This document shows, piece after piece, positions 10,836-22,377 of a stretch of 64,000 nt of DNA. This DNA comes from Candidatus Altimarinota bacterium. GTDB lineage: Bacteria; Patescibacteriota; Gracilibacteria; BD1-5; UBA6164. Location of the stretch: assembly GCA_013350285.1 (NCBI GenBank), contig JAAXWG010000004.1, positions 62,001 to 126,000 of the forward strand. Reading direction: 5' to 3'. Under the pieces are notes generated by a model. The model searched no databases. It saw only the letters and a program-made list of their open reading frames with translations, and was not told the origin of the DNA. Made by a program: the position numbers and the translations under genes. The first letter of the stretch is position 1, and each line of letters begins with the position of its first letter.

Positions 10836-12725
10836 CTAATAAATTTCCCTATTATAACATTCTTCACAATAGACTATCTCAGGTCTCTCAGGAGCATAAG
10901 TTGTCTGTATTTCTTTTCCACACTTATCACAGTTCCTTGAATAAAGATGTCTTGGATTTCTTAAACTCATCCTATCAAGATGTCTTTGGTCTGGATGTCT
11001 TCTTGGAATGGGAAGATTATGCTTTCTATAAAAAGCTAATTCTTCTTTTATTATTCTAAAAGGTTTTTTAGTTACTTCACACTCAATAGCCCAGTTCAAA
11101 ATATCATCAGGAATATCTGTAATATTTTCAGGAAGCTTACTTGCAGGAATAATTTTTTCTCCCTTAGGAAAAGGAGCTTCATAAGTGCTATATTTAAAGA
11201 CCGGTCTTTTTCAAGCTTCTTCAAGAGTATTATAAGTATTTCATTCTCTATCAATATAATTTATTTTTCACTCAAGACCGGTCTTAGAAACCTCAGGATT
11301 TATCGGATAATATTCATTTGCAACGGTTTCATTGTATCCAAAAGGAGAGAGAGAACTTGGAAAGAATTCTCACCACTCTTGCTCCCCCTGCTTCACTATC
11401 GCTCAGCTTTCCCCCTCAATTGAGGGGGATTTAGGGGGAGTCATCATATGTTCTATAATTTTTGGAACAAGTATTTCATATTCTTCTTTAGTATATTGTT
11501 TATTGAGGATACAATAGGATTTATTTTTGAGTCAGACACATCAAAAGCAGTTTGATGTATTATTTACACAATCATAACAATAGAGTAAATTATTTATATT
11601 ATTTATACAAAAAGCTGAAAATGTAGTTTTTGAAACTCATTTTCCTATTTTATAACAATCATAACAATTTTCAGCAGTTTCTCCCCAGTCATAAACATCA
11701 TAACAATTTTGGGCTTCAAAAAGCCATCAAACATATTTACAATCTTTACAATGAGAAATATCATAACCATTATTAATATTTTGACTATTTATAATATATT
11801 CTCAATTACAATTTTCACTTCCTTTATTTTTATTATTTTTTTGAGGAATTTTTTTACCTATATTTTTAAATTCTTTTTGAATTTTTTCAAAAAAGAAAGT
11901 ATCGGTTTCTAATTTTTTATAAAGTATTTCATATTCATCTCTTGAGATTTGTTTATTAAGAAAGAAAAAATCTTTCCCTACAATATCACTACAAAAAATA
12001 CAATTTTTACAATTGAGTAAGTTTTTTGAATAAAAACAACTTTTACAGTCTTTTGAATTTTGAATATAAAAACAAGAATAACAATATAGGCTATCAACAA
12101 CAAAATAACAATTTTCTAAATATTGTGAATAAAGGCAATCCATAGAGTTTTTTGAGTATCGTAAGCCTTGTGAATAATAACAATCTTCATCATATCAAGA
12201 AAGAGTCATAAGATGGCAATTCTTTATCCATCAACAATAGTTTACATAAGGAGAATTTTCAAGTTTTTCTGTACTGAGAGAAATTTTTGGAACCTTTTTC
12301 AATATATCATTAAATTGTGTAAAAAAACTTCTACTAAAATCAAAATCTTTTCCATAATCAAGTGCTTCCCATTTATCACTCCACCAAATTTCTTGTTCAT
12401 AGACTTTGTAAGGTTTATCTGGTGAATATATTGAAATAATATCTTTGCCACTTGCATCACATTTTCTTTTATAAAGTTTTCTCACATTAGCAAAACTCAG
12501 TCTTCTTTGTTCTCTGCATTGGTGGCAGAGAGTAGGAGGAGGAATGAGGTATTTTATTTTTCCGTTTTCAAGCAACTTCAACCCCGGGGTTGAAAAAGAA
12601 ACCCCGGGGTTTGGGAATACTGGACCTATCTTTTCATAAAATTCTAAATCTTTGTCTGTGATATCAAAACCTACCCCACAATGTATACAAATACGAGTTT
12701 CTATGATTTTTTCTTTTTGATTCAT
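10836..12725 (-). CDS. Cysteine-rich solenoid protein, paralogue C
   Basis: 629 aa. The N-terminal ribbon is CIHCG...LCHQCREQRR, followed by YKRKCDASGKDI and the EIWWSDKW motif. The clearest 12-residue repeat of the cluster lies here: CYFVVDSLYCYS, CFYIQNSKDCKS, CFYSKNLLNCKN in direct succession. A first block ends in FFFLNKQ and a second in YCILNKQYTKEEYE. The C-terminal ribbon (NCDKCGKE, CEECYN) is nearly identical to A and E at protein and DNA level. A repeat at 11380-11440 is inserted in frame between EHMM and EWGEFF. The function is unknown. Confidence 0.85.
11380..11440. repeat. In-frame CCCCCTCAATTGAGGGGG palindromic repeat
   Basis: A GC-rich hairpin (core CCCCCTCAATTGAGGGGG) translated on the minus strand as TPPKSPSIEGES and following residues within paralogue C. 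Paralogues A and E lack it at this site, where they read HMMKTGEWGEFF. F has a different repeat at the same site (22966-23003). Confidence 0.8.
12577..12614. repeat. In-frame CCCCGGGG double palindrome (paralogue C copy)
   Basis: Same sequence and same protein position as the element at 8856-8893. Confidence 0.75.
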
Positions 12726-12735
12726 AAAAAAAATA

Positions 12736-13602
12736 TTAAATTTTTAATTTTTCTACCAATATTCATCAAGTTACAATAAGGATTCAACCAATAAATTGTA
12801 ATAATGAAAGATTTTCATGGAGTATAAAAAATCCTAAAATTGTAACAAGAAGAGGGGTAATTGAAAACATCATTGCAATATAAGAAGCAGATGCAAGTTG
12901 ATAAGCTTTAAATCTAAATACAGTTCATAAAACTGAGGCTATTCATAATAATAAAGTTAAAAATACAAATTTAGGGAAATGAATTCAATTACTAAAATAA
13001 ATAGATAACAAAATACTAGGAATAAAAGCCATCAAGAAACTCATAGTTGCACTTATAGTAGGGGACATATATTTTAAAGCAATTTTTCAAAGTATTGTAT
13101 TTCAAAAAGCCAAAAGAGAAGCTTGTAAAATAGAAATCCCATCAGATAAGCTTATATCTAATTTTTTTCAATTAGTTATAAGAAAAAAACATCCTATTAA
13201 GATAAGAGTTGCAATTATCCATTTTTTTTTATTCATAGATTCATTGAGAAATATGAAGGCAAAAAGAATAGTAAATAAAAGAGAGGTTCTTGTTAAAAAA
13301 GCATAGTTAAGAGAACTTCAAATTTTTAATGCATAAATTTCAATAATAGGAATAATAATTCAACTTATTATTGCTATAGTAAAAAGTATTCATAGAGATT
13401 TTTTGCTAATTTTTTTTATTTCTTTTCTTTGTTGATAAAATTTGTAAAACCAAAAAATAGAAGGGATAATAATTATCCAAAAAAGAAGTATAAAAGGATT
13501 TTCTCATAAGCTTATTACATATTTTGTAAGAAATATACTTATCCCCCAAAAAAGAGCGGTTAAAGATGTAAACAAAAGTTTAGAAGAAATATAATTTTTC
13601 AT
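12736..13602 (-). CDS. EamA/DMT-family transporter
   Basis: 288 aa with about ten hydrophobic helices arranged as two EamA repeats. The first half has LTALFGISIFLTKYVISLGENPF and the exit signature FLTRTSLLFTILFAFIFLNE. The second half ends with SITPLLVTILGFFILHE followed by the FIGGILIVTGG helix. These are standard drug/metabolite-transporter features. Substrate unknown. It lies between solenoid genes C and D on the same strand, 10 nt upstream of the C start codon. Confidence 0.85.
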
Positions 13603-13620
13603 TTATTAAAAATATAATTA

Positions 13621-15171
13621 TTAAATTTTAAACCCCATTTTTATCCTTTCAAGCCAATGAACTTCAGGAAGAGGAAGTCCATATTTCATCAAAAAGTCAT
13701 ATTCCATCGGAACAATTTTATAATAATTTCCATCATTGTCAATAATTACTTTTTTTAATATTTCTGGATTTATTTTCCAATTTCCGTTTTCGTCAAAGCC
13801 TTGATAATCATTTAATCCCCCTGCCTTCGCTCCGCTTTGGCTGTCCCCCTTAATAAGGGGGATGTCCGATAGGACTGGGGGATTTTTTGCATACACAATC
13901 TCAGCTCATTCAGGAATATCAACTTTTATTTTTTCATCTCTCCACATAAATCCTTCTTTTCCTACTTCTTCTTTAGTGAAACTATCATCAATTAGGTAAG
14001 CCATCGTATCATTGAAATAAAAAGGATTGAGACTTCATGGGAAAAAATCTCACAAGATTCAGTCTTTTTCCATAGAAGCAAATATTTTATCAGCGAGTTC
14101 ATACCATTCTTCTTTTGAATATTGTTTATTGAAGATACAAAAAGATTTATTTTTGAGTCAAATACACCCAAGACAAAAAGAACAATCACTTATATTAAGA
14201 CTGTAATAAATATTTGAAGACATTCCTATAGAATCACATATATAGATATTTTGAGCCGTTCAAGAAGAGCATGCTCCTGCATAATCATAAGAAACTCAAG
14301 ATCCACCAACACAAACATCATACATTCTTTCATCTCATTTTTCTGATCAGGTGAGAATAAGATTTCTTCCTTCTTTTACTTGATAGACTTTTACTCCATT
14401 TATAATATTTTCTGAGTCAATGATAAAACTTCAAGAAATAGAGCTACTTCAAAAATTTTTCCCATATTTTTCACTTTTTATTTTTCCTAAATTTTTTTTA
14501 TTTCTTAGAATTTCTTTTTTCTTGTTAAAATATATTTCTTTTTCATAACTTTTATTTTCTATACAATACTTTTGATTTTCCAAATCTTCACAAAAAATAC
14601 ATTCTTCACATCCAATCAAATTTCTACTCATCCATATATTATTTGAATTAATAATAAAATCAGAAAAAAATATATTATAGGATTTTATTATAGAGGCAGA
14701 AGAATAAATATTAGAAGAATTATCCCAAATATGTACACCATTAAATACATTATGGCAATTTCCTTTTGTTCCAAGAGTATAATAAATATTTTCATTATCC
14801 CATACGGAATTGAAACTTAAGTAAACATTTTTTGTATTATATGTAATATCTGCATATTCACATTTTTCTGTTCATCCGTAATCCATCAGATTTGGGAATG
14901 GTATTTCTTTTTTAAGTAAAGCAATATTTTCAAAAAAATCCTTCTCAAAATCATAATCTCTTCCATAGTGAGTAAGGCTTTCTCTTTCTTGTTCAAATTG
15001 TTTTGTTGAAATAATATTAGATCTTGTTGTTGGAGGAAAACGAGAAATAAGATTTTGATTTTTATAAAGATTAAGAGGCATCCAAGAGACAATTTCTTGT
15101 AAAAATTCTCTCCAAGGAGTAGATTTTCTTTTTTCTTTAATTTTATCTTCCCAAATTTTGAGCGATTGCAT
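13621..15171 (-). CDS. Cysteine-rich solenoid protein, divergent paralogue D
   Basis: 516 aa. The start lacks the zinc ribbon of A, C, E and F and begins with a charged helix (SLKIWEDKIKEKRK). The FEKDFFENIALLKKEIPFPNL segment matches the pre-solenoid region of the family. The middle keeps the blocks CEECIFCEDLENQKYCIENK and CSFCLGCIGLKNKSFCIFNK, but with fewer cysteines. The C-terminus is different, ending ...EYDFLMKYGLPLPEVHWLERIK. A palindromic repeat at 13814-13886 is inserted in frame near the C-terminus. A distinct subfamily; function unknown. Confidence 0.8.
13814..13886. repeat. In-frame palindromic repeat in paralogue D
   Basis: CCCCCTTAATAAGGGGG core flanked by AATCCCCCTGCC and GGGGGATT arms. 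On the minus strand it is translated as PPVLSDIPLIKGDSQSG and following residues. The element looks like a mobile intergenic hairpin placed in frame. Confidence 0.75.
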
Positions 15172-15233
15172 AAAAAAAGACTTAATATCTAATAAAGAAA
15201 TAATAAGCCTTTTTTAGTGTATGTAAAGAAATT

Positions 15234-16310
15234 TTAAAAATCCCAGCTTCCTTTCATAGAGCTTGATTGAGAATAATTTGTTACCGTGCTTTCAAAGAAA
15301 TTTCCTTTTTCAGAATTATTATCTTGCATCGCATCAAGATGCTTAAAAGGATTTATAAGCACTTCTTCATAAATTGGTTTGAGTCCAAGAAGACTCATTC
15401 TTTGATTTGAAAGCCGTTTTGTGTAGTTTTCTACATTCTCTTGGCTCATCCCAATAATTTTATTTCCGAGAATATGTTTACTCCATTTTATTTCCTGATC
15501 GACAGCTGTTTCCATCATTTCATAAATCATTTTTTCATCATAGACTTCTGGAAATTCTTTTTTCACTTCATTGATAATATTTGCAAAAATTGTCACATGA
15601 GTGAGTTCATCTCTCCTGATATAGTTTATCATTCTGTCCGTTGCTATCATTTTCGATTGACTTGCAAGAGTGTCAAAAAAGGCAAACCCATTATAAAAAT
15701 AAATACTTTCCAAAAGAAAATTTGCGATAAATCCTCTAAAGAGATTTTTATCATTTGGATTATCTATAAAATCTTGGTAAATTCAGCCAATAAAAGTATT
15801 TCTCTCAAGAAGATTTTTATCATCTCTCCAAAAATAATAAATTGCATCTCTTTCATGGCTATCAACAACGGTTTCAAGAATCGTTGCATAACTTTGTGAA
15901 TGAATTGCTTCTTGATAGGCTTGAATAGCAAGAATAAGATTTACTTCGGGAGCCGTGATATACTCAGAAAAATTTGGGAGATTTACAGTCTGGATACTAT
16001 CTAGAAAAATAAGAAAAGAAAGAATTCATTTATAGGCTCTTTTTTCATCTTCTGAGAGATTTTTCTTGAATTGCACTGCATCTTCTCAGAGTCATTTTAC
16101 TTTTTCTGGAACCCAAAAATTTCCTATCATCACTTGATACAGGCTTTTTGCCCAATTGTATTTTGTCAGATTAAGCTGAAAAAGCCCAGTAATATTTCAT
16201 TTTATAATGCTTCTGTTTTGTATGCTATCGTCTCCCTCAGGATTAAAGATTTGTGTTGCTTGGATTTTTGTCATAGTTTTCTTAGTTTTAGTATTAAATT
16301 TTTTTGTCAT
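15234..16310 (-). CDS. nrdB: Ribonucleotide reductase class I small subunit
   Basis: 358 aa from the first ATG, or 346 aa from an inner ATG at 16274 (MTKIQATQIFNPEG), which may be the real start. The di-iron ligands and radical tyrosine are visible: FLDSIQ (Asp), YQEAIHSQSY (Glu, His and radical Tyr), the helix FLLESIYFYNGF (Glu) and RRDELTHV (Glu, His). It makes the tyrosyl radical used by NrdA to reduce ribonucleotides. It is separated from nrdA by a GIY-YIG gene and repeats, an unusual split of the usual pair. Confidence 0.92.
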
Positions 16311-16327
16311 TTTTTCTGCTTGGTCTC

Positions 16328-16403
16328 GGTACCGAACTCTTAATCTTGAAAGCTTTTAATTTTGTTTTTTGTTTTATGCTTTCTTAAAGGAGAGTTCGGT
16401 ACC
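16328..16403. repeat. 13-bp inverted repeat upstream of nrdB
   Basis: GGTACCGAACTCT (16328-16340) and AGAGTTCGGTACC (16391-16403) are perfect inverted repeats around a 50-nt AT-rich spacer, just upstream of nrdB. They could be an operator pair, a cruciform or the ends of a miniature element. Confidence 0.65.
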
Positions 16404-16464
16404 AAATCGTGGGAGTAAGAGGAGTAAAAAAGATTTCTCCACTTCGGTTGAAAATAACAAATTT
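16404..16464. repeat. Intergenic repeat with AGATTTCTCCACTTCGGT, copy 1
   Basis: AAATCGTG...AGATTTCTCCACTTCGGT-x-GAAAATAACAAAT. It is repeated as a direct copy at 17411-17466, so the two flank the GIY-YIG gene. Confidence 0.7.
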
Positions 16465-16474
16465 AAGGAAAATT

Positions 16475-17332
16475 CTAAGAGATTTTTAAATTTTTTCTTT
16501 CCATTTCATCAAGAGTTTTTCATTCTTTGTTTTTCCACTCGATCCATCAATTTTGGTTTCATCAAGCAATTATATTACATGCTGATGTTGGAGTTTTAAA
16601 TAGATAATCATTTGTAAAGATTCAATTTAAAATAATTCAATTTTCAACTAATCTTTCTCTATTATTTTCAATATATCAAAGTTCTTTTTGATAAGGAATT
16701 ATTTCTTTAGGACTAATTTTGCTTCATTTTAATACAATGAATCACTCTTCATTATAAAATCATACTCAGTCTGATCATCTAGATTTTAAATAATATAAGT
16801 TTTCATTATTTTCTTGTTTTTTTGCTATATTTATTTCTTTTAAAATAGGATATCAAATAGCTGAAATAAGTAAATCTATGTTATCAAGAAATTCATTCAT
16901 TGTAGAAATTTGATATTCTGGAAGATTATTTGGTATTGGTTCAACTCAATTTTGTAAAATATACCTATTTGATTTTTTAGCTTTTTCTATGGCTTTTGCT
17001 TCAAGATACTTTACATCGGCTTTTGTAAGATTATTATCTTTTGAAACAAAGGCAATAACCAAATCCCAAAAATCTTTATTTGTATCATGATTTCAAATCC
17101 TATTTATTAAATTTTCAGCTTCTCAAATATATGCTAAATCGTTTCATTCCTCATTTTTTCAAAAAAGAAAATAAATAGCTGGTTGTAAAACTTCTTGTCT
17201 ATTTTTTACATCTTTTAATTTTGCTCTTGGTATTATAATGGCTTTTCAAATCCAGTTTGAAAGTTCTACTGTTTTTATTCAAGTAGGACTTCAATCAACT
17301 AAATAAGTTGTAATTGTTTTTCAGTAACTCAT
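16475..17332 (-). CDS. GIY-YIG nuclease family protein with DUF4357-like C-terminus
   Basis: 285 aa. After a short strand-rich start (GKTITTYLVDGSPTGIKTVEL) comes the GIY-YIG-type core: AIYFLFGKNEEG, LAYIGEAENLINRI and a downstream FWDLVIAF strand. The C-terminus (TSACNIIAGGNQNGWIEWKN) matches the DUF4357 module often fused to this nuclease fold. Such proteins are seen as single genes near mobile or defence loci, with unproven roles. It stands alone between nrdA and nrdB and is flanked by direct repeats, suggesting later insertion. Confidence 0.8.
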
Positions 17333-17410
17333 TATTTTAAAAACTTAGAAACTAAAACTTAGCTTTAAATATACCAATTTCTCTTAAAACTCAAAATAAA
17401 TTATTTCTTG

Positions 17411-17466
17411 CTAAATCGTGAAAGTAATGAGAAAGATTTCTCCACTTCGGTCGAAATGACAAATAT
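17411..17466. repeat. Intergenic repeat with AGATTTCTCCACTTCGGT, copy 2
   Basis: Direct copy of the element at 16404-16464: AAATCGTG, then AAGATTTCTCCACTTCGGT and CGAAATGACAAAT. Confidence 0.7.
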
Positions 17467-17492
17467 AAAAAATTTTCACTATTCACTCTCTT

Positions 17493-20108
17493 CTACCCTG
17501 TACAACTTTCACATTTTTCTACTTCAAGACTCATTCCTCTTACATAATATACGGTTTTTATTCCTTGCTTCCAAGCCTTGAGATAATAATTATAAAGCTC
17601 TACGGGCGATACTTTTTGAGGATTGATAATCCACTCAAAGCTTATAGATTGGTCAATCCATTTGTAGATAACACTCACCATATCTATGACATCTTCCATA
17701 TTCATATTTACATATTCTTTGTAATACCAAAAATTATCAGATGAAAGATTTGGTGCGACATTCACCGTTGGAGCAACAGAATTTGTCTCTATAAAATATT
17801 TTTTATAAATTGGGAGCACAGAAGCCGTTGTTCCCATTACAAGAGCCGTAGAAGTATTCGGAGCAGGAGCGAGATGATAAGCAAATCTCAAACCATCTTT
17901 TTTGATTTTTTCTATAAGCTCAGCCCATTCATGAGCCATATTTGAATTTTCTTGAAACCATTTTTTATCTTTTCCAAGAAGTATTCCTTTTGACCGTTCT
18001 GAACCATCAAAAATACTATATTTTCCTCTTTCTCTTGCCAATGAATTTGAGCTTTTGAGAGTTTCATAAGCAAATTTTTCAAAAAGACTATTTACAACTT
18101 CTCTTGCTTCAGCACTATCATAAGCAATTTTTCTTACGGCAAGATATTCAGCAAGCCCAAGAAATCCAAGCCCAACGGAACGATATTTTTTTGCAGTGAT
18201 TTCTGCTTCTTTGATAGGATAAAAATTGAGATCAATCACATTATCCAATAGTCGCATAACAATAGGAACAACAGCTTTTATATCCTCATCATTATGTACT
18301 TTTGCAACATTGATAGAAGCGAGATTACAGACAACAGAATCTCACGGAATATATTTTATGATAACATTTCCAAGATCATCTATACTTTCTTCCACAAATT
18401 TTGTCGGAGAGGTATTTTGACAGATTTCAACACAAAGTTGTGTAGAATACACATTTCAAGCATGTTTATTTGGGTTTGCTTTATTCACGGTATCTCTAAA
18501 AAAAGCATAGGGCATTCCCGTTTCTACCGTTGATTTGAGATATTTTTTGAAAAGATCTTTTGCTGGGACTTCTTCTTTGAGTTCCAGTTTTTCATTATTT
18601 TCACATTCCATATAAAACTTCTCAAATTCTTCTCAAAAACAATCTTGAAGTGATTTTCCAGTCACATCTTTGACTTCTTTTGGATCAAAAAGAGTCCATT
18701 TTCCTGCTTCTTGTATTCTTTTCATAAATAAATCTGGAAAACTTATAGAAGGAAATATATCAAAAGCCTTTCTTCTAATATCTCCTGTTTCAGTTTGTAA
18801 ATCCAAAAAATCATAAATATCTCTGTGCCAAACATCAAGAGTAACACTGATAGCTCCTGCTCTTGCTCAGAGTTGATTGACTGCAATAGCGGTATCATTG
18901 ATAACTTTTACCCACGGATTTACTCCTCCAGAAACTCATTTTACTCCTCTGATACTTCCTCACTTACTTCTAATATTTCCAAGATAGACTCCTATTCCTC
19001 ATCAAAATTTTGAGATTTGAGCCATATTTTCTATATTGTGATAAATACTTCTGAGGTCGTCATCAACATTGAGTTTAAAACAGCTTGAAAGTTGGTGATA
19101 GTTTGTTCTTGCATTGAGGAGAGTCGGAGTTGGAAGAGATATTTTTCCTTCTGAACAATATTCATAAATTTTAAAAGCGGTTTCAAGTCTTTTTTCTTGA
19201 GCTTCAGGGATAGCAAGAAAAAGAGCAATAGACATATACATTTCTTGAGGAAGTTCTTTGATTACTTTATTTGGATTGAGGAGGTATCTTTTTTTATACA
19301 TCAAAACCGTCGTGTAAGCATATTCTAAATCTGCTTCTTTGTTAAGTCTTTTTCCTGCTTGGATTATATCTTCTTCACTATAATATTTGTAAAAATCTTT
19401 GTAATAAAGTCAAAATTTAACATATTCATCAAAAAGAGCTTTGTAGCTTTTTCCTTTGTAAATATCACTAATTTCTATTTTTCTTGTTTTTGATGCTTTT
19501 TTGTAAAGATCAGCAATAGCAAGTCTTCCAGCAATGATTTGCCAAGATACATTTTCCACAGAAATGAGGTCTATAGATGATTTTATCATCATATTAATAA
19601 TATCGCTTGTATGCATATCATCTACAATATATTTTTTGAGCGATTCTTCTAGTGCTTCAAAAGGACAAGTTCTTGCAAGTTTATAAGAAATTTTTTTATA
19701 GGTATCTTTAATTTTTTCTCTATCAAAACTTTCTTTTTTCCCGTTTGATTTAATGATTTTGAGAGTTTTATTTTCTAGCTTTTTCTCAGCTTCTTCTTTT
19801 CTTTTTTCTCTTATTTTTGTTCTTTCATTTCTATAGAGGATATATTGTTTTGCAACTTCATAATAAGCATCTTCCATCAAATATTTTTCTATTAAATCTT
19901 GGATTTCCTCTATATGAAAAGTTTTTCCTTCTTCACTATTGATGAGAATTTCTTTCATTGTATGAACTACTTTTTGACTAATATCATCAATAAAATCAAT
20001 ATCAAATTGTTTTGCTGCTTGACTTGCCTTTTCTATAGCTCTTTCTATTCTTGTTATATCAAAAGGAATAAGGTCACCATCTCTATTTTTAATAAATTTT
20101 ATAATCAT
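17493..20108 (-). CDS. nrdA: Ribonucleotide reductase class I large subunit
   Basis: 871 aa. Two ATP-cone regulatory domains appear in series at the N-terminus (about residues 1-100 and 115-215; KFIKNRDGDLIPFDITRIE and IIKSNGKKESFDREKIK). The catalytic barrel follows with the redox and radical cysteines in LSSCFK, STQLCVEI (N-x-C-x-E-like) and VVCNLASIN. A substrate-binding PAPNTSTALVMGTT segment is also present. The C-terminal tail ends CESCTG, the redox pair that re-reduces the active site. It works with NrdB (15234-16310). Allosteric control by ATP/dATP is expected from the cones. Confidence 0.95.
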
Positions 20109-20417
20109 ATTCTCTTGGATAAAGAACTAAAATAATATCTTCATCCTATTGAATTTTTCTTTTTTTCCTAAAAAGATTAGAATAATGATGTTTAAAAATA
20201 GGGAATAATTGTTAAAAAATAAAATTTCTTGTGAACTTTAAAACAAAATGAGAATTTTTCTTATTTTGTTTTTTAAGTTTCTCTATAAACTTTTTTTAAG
20301 GATTTTGTCTATTTTTATAGATTTCTGCTGAATTTTATACCAAGATGGGTACAGAAGTAACAAAAAGAGTTTACTTTTTTCTTTTATACTTTTCCTCTTT
20401 TAATCTTTTAATTTTTT
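20109..20417. other. 309-nt gap, no gene
   Basis: AT-rich. The only structure I see is an inverted repeat at 20240-20275 (AAAACAAAAT...ATTTTGTTTT), which could terminate transcription of the solenoid gene to its right on the minus strand or separate it from nrdA. Confidence 0.5.
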
Positions 20418-22298
20418 TTAATAAATTTCTTTATTATAACACTCTTCACAATAGACTATCTCAGGTCTTTCAGGAGCATAAGTTGTCTGTATTTCTTTTC
20501 CACACTTATCACAATTCCTTGAATAAAGATGTCTTGGATTTCTTAAACTCATCCTATCAAGATGTCTTTGGTCTGGATGTCTTCTTGGTATGGGAAGATT
20601 ATGCTTTCTATAAAAAGCGAGTTCTTCTTTTATTATTCTAAAAGGTTTTTTAGTTACTTCACACTCAATAGCCCAGTTCAAAATATCATCAGGAATATCT
20701 GCAATATTTTCAGGAAGCTTACTTGCAGGAATTATTTTTTCTACCTTAGGAAAAGGAGTTTCATAATTACTCCATTTAAAGACCGGTCTTTCTCAAACTT
20801 CTTCAAGAGTTTTATGAGTATTTCATTCTCTATCAATATAATTTATTTCTCACTTGAGACCGGTCTCAGAAGAAATGTTTTCATTTTGATAGATTCCTGC
20901 CTTCGCAGGAATGACATCTCTACGAGTAAGAGGATAATATTCTTGAGCAACGGTTTCATTGTAACCAAAAGGACTAAGAGAACTAGGAAAAAATTCTCCC
21001 CATTCTCATGTTTTCATCATGTGTTCTATAATTTTAGGAACAAGGATTTCATATTTTTCTTTGGTATATTGCTTATTGAGGATGCAGTATTTTTTATATT
21101 TTAATCAAACACATAAAAAACAATATTCACAATAGACACACAAATCAGTATAATAACCATTTCTACATCAAAAACTTTTTGCAGTAAATGCACATTGGTA
21201 CATATTATCTCATCATCCAGAAATTTCATAACAAAGTTCCGCTTCTCACCAAGAAAAGAAATCCATACAATCTTTTCATTTCATAAACCAAGTACAATTT
21301 TTACAATCTTCAGCAGTATTTGCATCATAACAGTTGCTAAGATTTTTTGAATTATGAATAAAATCTCAAGTTACATTATAATTATTTATTCCATTGAGAT
21401 ATTTTCTTGGAGAAGATAAAGCAAGTTTGTTAAATTCTTTTATAAAATCATTTTGTAGTTTCCCATTTTTTATAATCTCTGCTTTCTTTTTTAAATACTC
21501 TTCTTTAGGATATTTTTTATTAAGAATATGATATTCGTTATTTCTTAATCAAATACATCAGATACATTCTTTACATCAAAGACAATCAATTATATTATTA
21601 CAATCATTACAATCTTTACTATTAAATCAATAAAATACCTTGAAACAATTATCAAGATTTACTGATTCATAACAAGATTTTGAATGAATAGTTAAAAAAC
21701 AATCTATACAATCCTTATCATAACTTATATAAGTAGAGTACATACAGTTTTCATCATCATTTGCTCAAAAAATAAGATAACAATTTTTTAGATCACCACT
21801 ACAATTTGTATATTCTGAATTTTCCATCCTATCTTCACTATAACAAAATCTATGTAATCTTGGAATATTCTCAGAAACTTCATTGAGTTGCTCAAAGATA
21901 GGTCTTGAAAAGTCTACATCTTTTCATTGATTCAAGCCATCCCAAGAATCGCCCCACCAATATTTATTATGAAAAACTTTTAAATTTTTATCAGGAGAAT
22001 ACATTGAAACTAAATCAATTCAAGAAAAATCACATTTCCTTTTGTAGATTTTTCTTTCATTTCTCCAAGTCATTCTTCTTTGCTCTCTGCATTGAGGGCA
22101 GAGAGTTGGAGAAGGAATAAGATATTTAATTTTTCCATTTTCAAGCAACTTCAACCCCGGGGTTGAAAAAGAAACCCCGGGGTTTGGGAATACTGGACTT
22201 ACTTTTTCATAAAATTCCAAATCTTTGTCTGTGATATCAAAACTTGATCCACAATGTTTACAAGTTTTTGTTTCTACTATTTTTTCATTTTCAAACAT
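20418..22298 (-). CDS. Cysteine-rich solenoid protein, paralogue E
   Basis: 626 aa. The N-terminal ribbon CKHCG...LCPQCREQRR is nearly the same as A and F, followed by YKRKCDFSG and YWWGDSW. The middle mixes 12- and 15-residue Cys units (CFLTIHSKSCYE, CNNIIDCLGCKE, CIGCIGLRNNEY) and two NK-x-Y blocks. The C-terminal third, from HMMKTGEWGEFF to CEECYNKEIY, is almost identical to A. It carries the VIPAKAGIYQ insertion (20890-20916) and the CCCCGGGG element (22148-22187). The function is unknown. Confidence 0.85.
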
Positions 22299-22323
22299 AA
22301 GGGTTTTTTAAGAAATAATTTTT

Positions 22324-22353
22324 TTAGATAATTCGTGAATTATCTCTACAAAT
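22324..22353. repeat. Palindromic repeat AGATAATTCGTGAATTATCT, second copy
   Basis: Same sequence as 7062-7091, again just past the 3' end of a solenoid gene (F) on the minus strand. Confidence 0.7.
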
Positions 22354-22377
22354 TTCTTTTTTTCTTTATTCTTTAAT

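Noticed and set aside
12736-13602. EamA gene as part of the solenoid family operon function
   Set aside because: It shares only strand and spacing. No sequence link to metal or cysteine handling is visible.
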